From: Chloroflexota bacterium | GTDB lineage: Bacteria; Chloroflexota; Anaerolineae; UBA4142 | Length of the DNA: 8,381 nucleotides | NCBI GenBank assembly: GCA_016199405.1 | Contig: JACQGS010000174.1 | Location: 1-8,381 of the forward strand | Direction of reading: 5' to 3' | Shown here: positions 5,719-8,381 of the stretch, in pieces | How the letters are laid out: the number at the start of each line of letters is the position of its first letter | How positions within the stretch are numbered: the first letter of the stretch is position 1 | The notes under the pieces: generated by a model | The model's database searches: none | Told to the model about the DNA's origin: nothing | What the model saw: only the letters and a program-made list of their open reading frames with translations | Translations under genes and position numbers: made by a program

Positions 5719-6135
5719 TTATTCGAGCGTTACTCCGCGCCGGGCTTTTTTGATTTCGCCGCGCCGCCTTTTGTTTTGCAACCGCGTTTCTTTCGCCGCG
5801 CGCGTCGGCTTGGTTTTGCGGCGCGGCTGGGGCGGCGTCGCCGCTTGCCGGATGAGCGCGATGAGCCGGGCGCGCGCGTCATCGCGGTTTTGCGTTTGCG
5901 TGCGAAAGCGTTTCGCTTCGATCATCAGCGCGCCGTCGGCGTTGATGCGCCGCCGCGCGAGCGCCAGCAAGCGCGCGCGAACCTCCGGCGGCAAAGACGA
6001 GCGGCGCACATCGAAATACAATTGCACCGCCGTCGCCACTTTATTGACGTTCTGCCCGCCCGGACCCGACGCGCGAATAAATTCTTCGCGGATTTCGTTT
6101 TCGTTGAGCGTGATTTGCGGCGTGATAAAAATCAT
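5719..6135 (-). CDS. arfB: Alternative ribosome-rescue factor ArfB (class I release-factor-like peptidyl-tRNA hydrolase)
   Basis: A 138-residue protein that would release nascent chains from stalled, non-stop ribosomes in the cytoplasm by hydrolysing peptidyl-tRNA. The catalytic GGQ loop is in RASGPGGQNVNKVATAV (21-37), with G26, G27 and Q28. The domain ends near residue 98 and is followed by a long basic tail (about 99-134, rich in Arg and Lys). In ArfB/YaeJ and ICT1 such a tail enters the empty mRNA channel. Size matches ArfB (about 140) and excludes full RF1/RF2, since there are no codon-recognition domains. The start at 6135 has no clear ribosome binding site. It lies just downstream of the tRNA-Glu terminator, so it may use its own promoter or readthrough. 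REP copies begin 31 bases past its stop. Confidence 0.93.
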   Translation of the reverse strand: MIFITPQITLNENEIREEFIRASGPGGQNVNKVATAVQLYFDVRRSSLPPEVRARLLALARRRINADGALMIEAKRFRTQTQNRDDARARLIALIRQAATPPQPRRKTKPTRAAKETRLQNKRRRGEIKKARRGVTLE

Positions 6136-6151
6136 TGTCCAAAAGCAAACA

Positions 6152-6175
6152 AGCCGACCTCAAAAGAGATCGGCT
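6152..6175 (-). terminator. Terminator hairpin after tRNA-Glu
   Basis: On the minus strand AGCCGATCTC and GAGGTCGGCT form a 10-bp stem (one G-U pair) around a TTTT loop, followed by TGTTTGCTTTT. It lies five bases past the tRNA 3' end and 16 bases before the arfB start. The T-run is broken, so some readthrough into arfB is plausible. Confidence 0.65.
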
Positions 6176-6179
6176 CAGG

Positions 6180-6252
6180 TGCCCCCACGGGAATTCGAAT
6201 CCCGGTCTTGGCCTTGAAAGGGCCACGTCCTAGTCCCCTAGACGATGGGGGC
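6180..6252 (-). tRNA. tRNA-Glu (UUC anticodon)
   Basis: A 73-base gene on the minus strand. The acceptor stem is GCCCCCA (6246-6252) with TGGGGGC and discriminator A at 6180. The anticodon arm is TGGCC-CTTTCAA-GGCCA, with anticodon TTC at 6216-6218. The T arm is CGGGA-TTCGAAT-TCCCG. The D-arm starts GTCTAGGGG, as usual for tRNA-Glu. The 3' CCA is not encoded: CC is followed by T, so CCA must be added after transcription. All stems pair well, so the gene looks functional. Confidence 0.97.
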
Positions 6253-6266
6253 GCGTGATGATTTGC

Positions 6267-6294
6267 ATTCTATCGCAAGACGCGGGATTGTCAA
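6267..6294 (-). promoter_or_regulatory. Consensus sigma-70-type promoter of tRNA-Glu
   Basis: On the minus strand TTGACA (6289-6294, perfect -35) and TAGAAT (6267-6272, -10, one mismatch to TATAAT) are 16 bases apart. The expected start point is about 6260, giving a leader of about eight bases before the tRNA. This is the best promoter in the window, as expected for a stable RNA gene. Confidence 0.8.
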
Positions 6295-6305
6295 ATGTTA
6301 GCGGG

Positions 6306-7124
6306 CTATTTGATTCCCAATCTCACGCGATAACTGAAATACCATGGCAGAGTTTTCGCGTTCAACACGCGCTCTACGCGGGCGCGAAATTCCGGCACGC
6401 CGATTTCGGCTTCGCTCATGCCGCGCTTGAGCAGCGTCGCGACGCTGCCCTGACTGAGCGCGACGCCGATCAAACGCTCGGCATTGCCTTGCTCGACATT
6501 GTGCATCACGATTTCTTTGACGAACCGGAATTTTTCGCTCGCGCGCATCCGCGCGAGATGCCCTTCTTTATCCCAGCGCTTGACATCGCGATAGAATCCG
6601 CGCGCCGCGCCCACTTCCTCCGCGCGCGTTTCAAATTCGATGTACGCGGCTTCGGCTTCTGCATTCAGCGTCGGGGGCCAATCGCAATCATACGCGGCGA
6701 ACACGCCGCCGGCGCGCAAGATGCGCGCAATTTCGGCAAACGTCGGCGCGGGCTCCATCCAATGCAAGGACTGCGAACACGTGACAATATCGGTACTTTC
6801 GTCCGGCAAATTCGTTTGCGTGGAGCTGCCCTCCGTGAAATGAATATTCTGAAAATTCGTCGCCGCGAGCCGCGCCTCCGCTTGCGCGCGCATATCCACG
6901 CTCGGTTCGATGCCAATGATTTCGTCGGCGTCGTTCGCCCAAATCAAAGTAGAAAGCCCGGTGCCGCTTCCCAGATCAACCACTCGGTGCGGCTGTTTCG
7001 TTTCGGCAAGTTGTTTGAGGAGCGCAATCAAATCGCGCGGGGGCTGCGGGCGAAAACGATCGTACCGGTCGGCAAAGCCGGCAAAGCGTTCGACGTTCGC
7101 CGCGTTATAGTTTTGCGTTGGCAT
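6306..7124 (-). CDS. Class I SAM-dependent methyltransferase (Methyltransf_11-like)
   Basis: A 272-residue soluble methyltransferase with unknown acceptor. Motif I is VVDLGSGTGLST (48-59), the SAM-binding loop. GIEPS at 71-75 carries the acidic residue E73 that holds the ribose. LPDESTDIVTCSQSLHWM (106-123) is the motif IV region, and ILRAGGVFAAYD (135-146) follows as in UbiE/BioC-like small-molecule methyltransferases. The N-terminal FAGFADRYDRFRP (14-26) is common in this group. The C-terminal 120 residues are the variable substrate cap. It lies 66 bases after the SCO1664-like gene on the same strand and may share its transcript. The start at 7124 has no strong ribosome binding site. The stop at 6306 is 12 bases before the -35 element of the tRNA promoter. 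Confidence 0.9.
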   Translation of the reverse strand: MPTQNYNAANVERFAGFADRYDRFRPQPPRDLIALLKQLAETKQPHRVVDLGSGTGLSTLIWANDADEIIGIEPSVDMRAQAEARLAATNFQNIHFTEGSSTQTNLPDESTDIVTCSQSLHWMEPAPTFAEIARILRAGGVFAAYDCDWPPTLNAEAEAAYIEFETRAEEVGAARGFYRDVKRWDKEGHLARMRASEKFRFVKEIVMHNVEQGNAERLIGVALSQGSVATLLKRGMSEAEIGVPEFRARVERVLNAKTLPWYFSYRVRLGIK

Positions 7125-7190
7125 CCGCCAATAAAACCTTTTCGGCTGAAAGTAACCGGCGACTTTAGATTTTGTCGTGAACCTGCGGGG

Positions 7191-7955
7191 CTAAATGGGG
7201 GGCCACGGGATGTGGGGCCAGTCAACCGGCGGCGACGGAAAAACGCCCGCCTCGATCAATTCATCGGCACGCGTCCGCAACGCGCGCAGTTCACGTCGCG
7301 ATAATAGTTCCGCCAGCGCTTCCGCCTGCGCGTCGCCGGTCGCAAGCCCATCGCGAAAAACGCGGAGGTGATTCAAAATATCGCGCGGGATGGGCTGATC
7401 CACATAGTCCCAAATGACCGTGCGCAATTTGTAATCTTCGTGAAAGGTCACGCCGTGATCGATGCACCAAATCTTGCCGGCGTTGTCGATCAAAATATGT
7501 CCGCCCTTGCGGTCCGTGTTATTCACCAAGGCATCGAACACCGCCACGCGCATCATTTCCGCGCGATGCGCGGCGCGCAAAGTGAAATAATGCTGGTCCT
7601 CGACTAAATCAATAAACAGTTGCACCGCGCCGATGCCGTACGGACCCTCGCGCAGAACGGTAGGCGGGATATTCGGAAAGCCAAGAATTTGGCTCACTTG
7701 ATACGCGGCGACTTCACGCTGGACGAGCGTCCCCGTATCAAAATCCCACAACGGTCTTTCGCCGCGCGCCGGTTTGTAAATCGCGTAGCGCGTTTGCCCG
7801 TCGCATTGCACCTCAACCAGAAACGCGTTGTTGGAGCTGTACGGCAGGCGGCTTTGCAGTTTGATCTCGCCTTCTTGCAATATCGCCAAAACTTGCGCGT
7901 CTGCGTTCGGCATTGTGCCGATGGATTCGCGTCGGGTTCCCCTTCCCTTGCTCAT
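7191..7955 (-). CDS. SCO1664-family protein, atypical PI3/PI4-kinase-like
   Basis: A 254-residue protein of the family named after Streptomyces SCO1664, often annotated as phosphatidylinositol 3-/4-kinase-related. YAIYKPARGERPLWDF (57-72) contains the likely ATP-binding lysine K61. REVAAYQVSQILGF lies at 80-93. DALVNNTDRKGGHILID (141-157) resembles the catalytic loop, with D148. IWCIDHGVTFH (162-172) holds the DFG-like metal-binding D166. The C-terminal 60 residues are mostly helical. The real substrate is unknown: the fold suggests an ATP-dependent kinase or AMPylase-like enzyme, which is inference. The start is placed at 7955 because the longer open frame, to 8156, lies inside the DUF3090 gene. 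A GGTGGTG site sits just upstream, and an alternative ATG lies at 7913. The DUF3090 stop is 25 bases upstream, so the two are likely co-transcribed. Confidence 0.88.
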   Translation of the reverse strand: MSKGRGTRRESIGTMPNADAQVLAILQEGEIKLQSRLPYSSNNAFLVEVQCDGQTRYAIYKPARGERPLWDFDTGTLVQREVAAYQVSQILGFPNIPPTVLREGPYGIGAVQLFIDLVEDQHYFTLRAAHRAEMMRVAVFDALVNNTDRKGGHILIDNAGKIWCIDHGVTFHEDYKLRTVIWDYVDQPIPRDILNHLRVFRDGLATGDAQAEALAELLSRRELRALRTRADELIEAGVFPSPPVDWPHIPWPPI

Positions 7956-7980
7956 TGCACCACCAAAAATTCTGCGCGTG

Positions 7981-8381
7981 CTAATCCAACGTAGCTTTGA
8001 CGCCGTGCCCATTCCGGCGCGGGCAAAAATGTCCTTCCGGATCAATCGGTCTACCGCATAACACACACGCCGGTCTGCCGCCCGCGACGACGGACGCGGC
8101 ATGCCGCGCCAGCGCGCGCATTTGATCGCGCGTCGCCCAGAAACGCGCCACATCAATCGTCACCGGATTCTCCTCCTCCGGCTGTGCATACGCAACGACG
8201 ACGATGAGTTCGCGCTCGGTGTCGTAACCCAAGCCCAATTGCCCAATCCGAAACGCGGGGGCCACCGGTTGCAATAATTCCATTTCGGTCGCGTTGATTT
8301 CAGTTTTCTGAACGCGTTCGCCCAACCGCTCCAATAGTTCATCAATCCCATGCGTCATCGCCGCGATCTGATCTTTTTCCG
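7981..8381 (-). CDS. DUF3090 family protein, N-terminus cut by the right edge
   Basis: The last 132 residues of a protein whose usual length is about 180-195. The frame remains open through the right edge, and the visible part before the internal ATG at 8358 reads EKDQIAA, fitting the family, so the ATG is not the true start. Conserved blocks are FRIGQLGLGYD in the centre, FWATRDQMRALARHA, and a C-terminal zinc-ribbon-like cluster CVLCGRPIDPEGHFCP with a following NGH, giving CxxC...H.C...H ligands. Function is unknown. In Actinobacteria and Chloroflexota DUF3090 genes are known to neighbour a SCO1664-family gene and an MSMEG_4193-type phosphomutase-like gene. The latter would be expected just beyond the right edge. 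The stop (TAG, 7981-7983) precedes the SCO1664-like start by 25 bases. Confidence 0.9.
   Translation of the reverse strand, partial: EKDQIAAMTHGIDELLERLGERVQKTEINATEMELLQPVAPAFRIGQLGLGYDTERELIVVVAYAQPEEENPVTIDVARFWATRDQMRALARHAASVVAGGRPACVLCGRPIDPEGHFCPRRNGHGVKATLD

Noticed and set aside
5719..6135. Degenerate RF1/RF2 release-factor fragment (pseudogene)
   Set aside because: The intact GGQ loop, normal ArfB length and basic C-terminal tail indicate a complete ArfB, not a broken release factor.
6255..7304. Plus-strand open frame of 349 codons over the methyltransferase
   Set aside because: The minus strand carries clear SAM motifs. The plus frame is Arg/His/Ala-rich, has no domain, and would start within the tRNA promoter region.
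7956..8156. N-terminal extension of the SCO1664-like gene to 8156
   Set aside because: It overlaps the conserved C-terminal zinc-ribbon part of DUF3090 in another frame and is Arg-rich without similarity to the family.

Overview
The window is a high-GC bacterial chromosome segment. The mix of a short-GAF SpoIIE-type phosphatase, a SCO1664/DUF3090 gene pair and REP/RAYT repeats suggests Chloroflexota (Anaerolineae-like) or a relative with an actinobacterial flavour. This assignment is inferred from gene content, not demonstrated.

Layout: genes at 76-4745 are on the plus strand and everything from 4781 to the right edge is on the minus strand, so the two halves converge at about 4746-4780. (1) 76-2413 is a compact partner-switching operon: an RsbU-like PP2C phosphatase, an RsbW-like anti-sigma/kinase and two paralogous STAS antagonists, with overlapping or close junctions. 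The kinase would phosphorylate the STAS proteins and the phosphatase would reverse this. The final target (a sigma factor or other effector) is not in the window. (2) 2424-2560 is a fold-back, MITE-like intergenic repeat with terminal inverted repeats. (3) 2584-4745 is a translationally coupled pair: a DUF1990-like protein and a phytoene-dehydrogenase/PYROXD2-like FAD oxidoreductase. (4) 4749-5688 is a REP/RAYT unit: an HUH-type REP-associated tyrosine transposase, a REP hairpin at its 3' end, a REP copy plus a 24-bp tandem array inside its own reading frame, and four tandem GTAG-headed REP copies upstream. (5) 5719-6294 holds arfB (ribosome rescue) and tRNA-Glu(UUC) with a consensus promoter and a terminator. 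(6) 6306-7124 is a SAM-dependent methyltransferase. (7) 7191-8381 is a SCO1664-family atypical-kinase-like gene following a DUF3090 zinc-ribbon gene that is cut by the right edge.

The most unusual part is the REP/RAYT locus. The transposase gene carries its own presumed substrate repeat within its coding sequence. The hairpin stem is conserved by a compensatory base change, and the stop codon lies in the head of another REP copy. The other groupings (partner switch, DUF1990/FAD pair, SCO1664/DUF3090) are known families in suggestive but not proven functional units.
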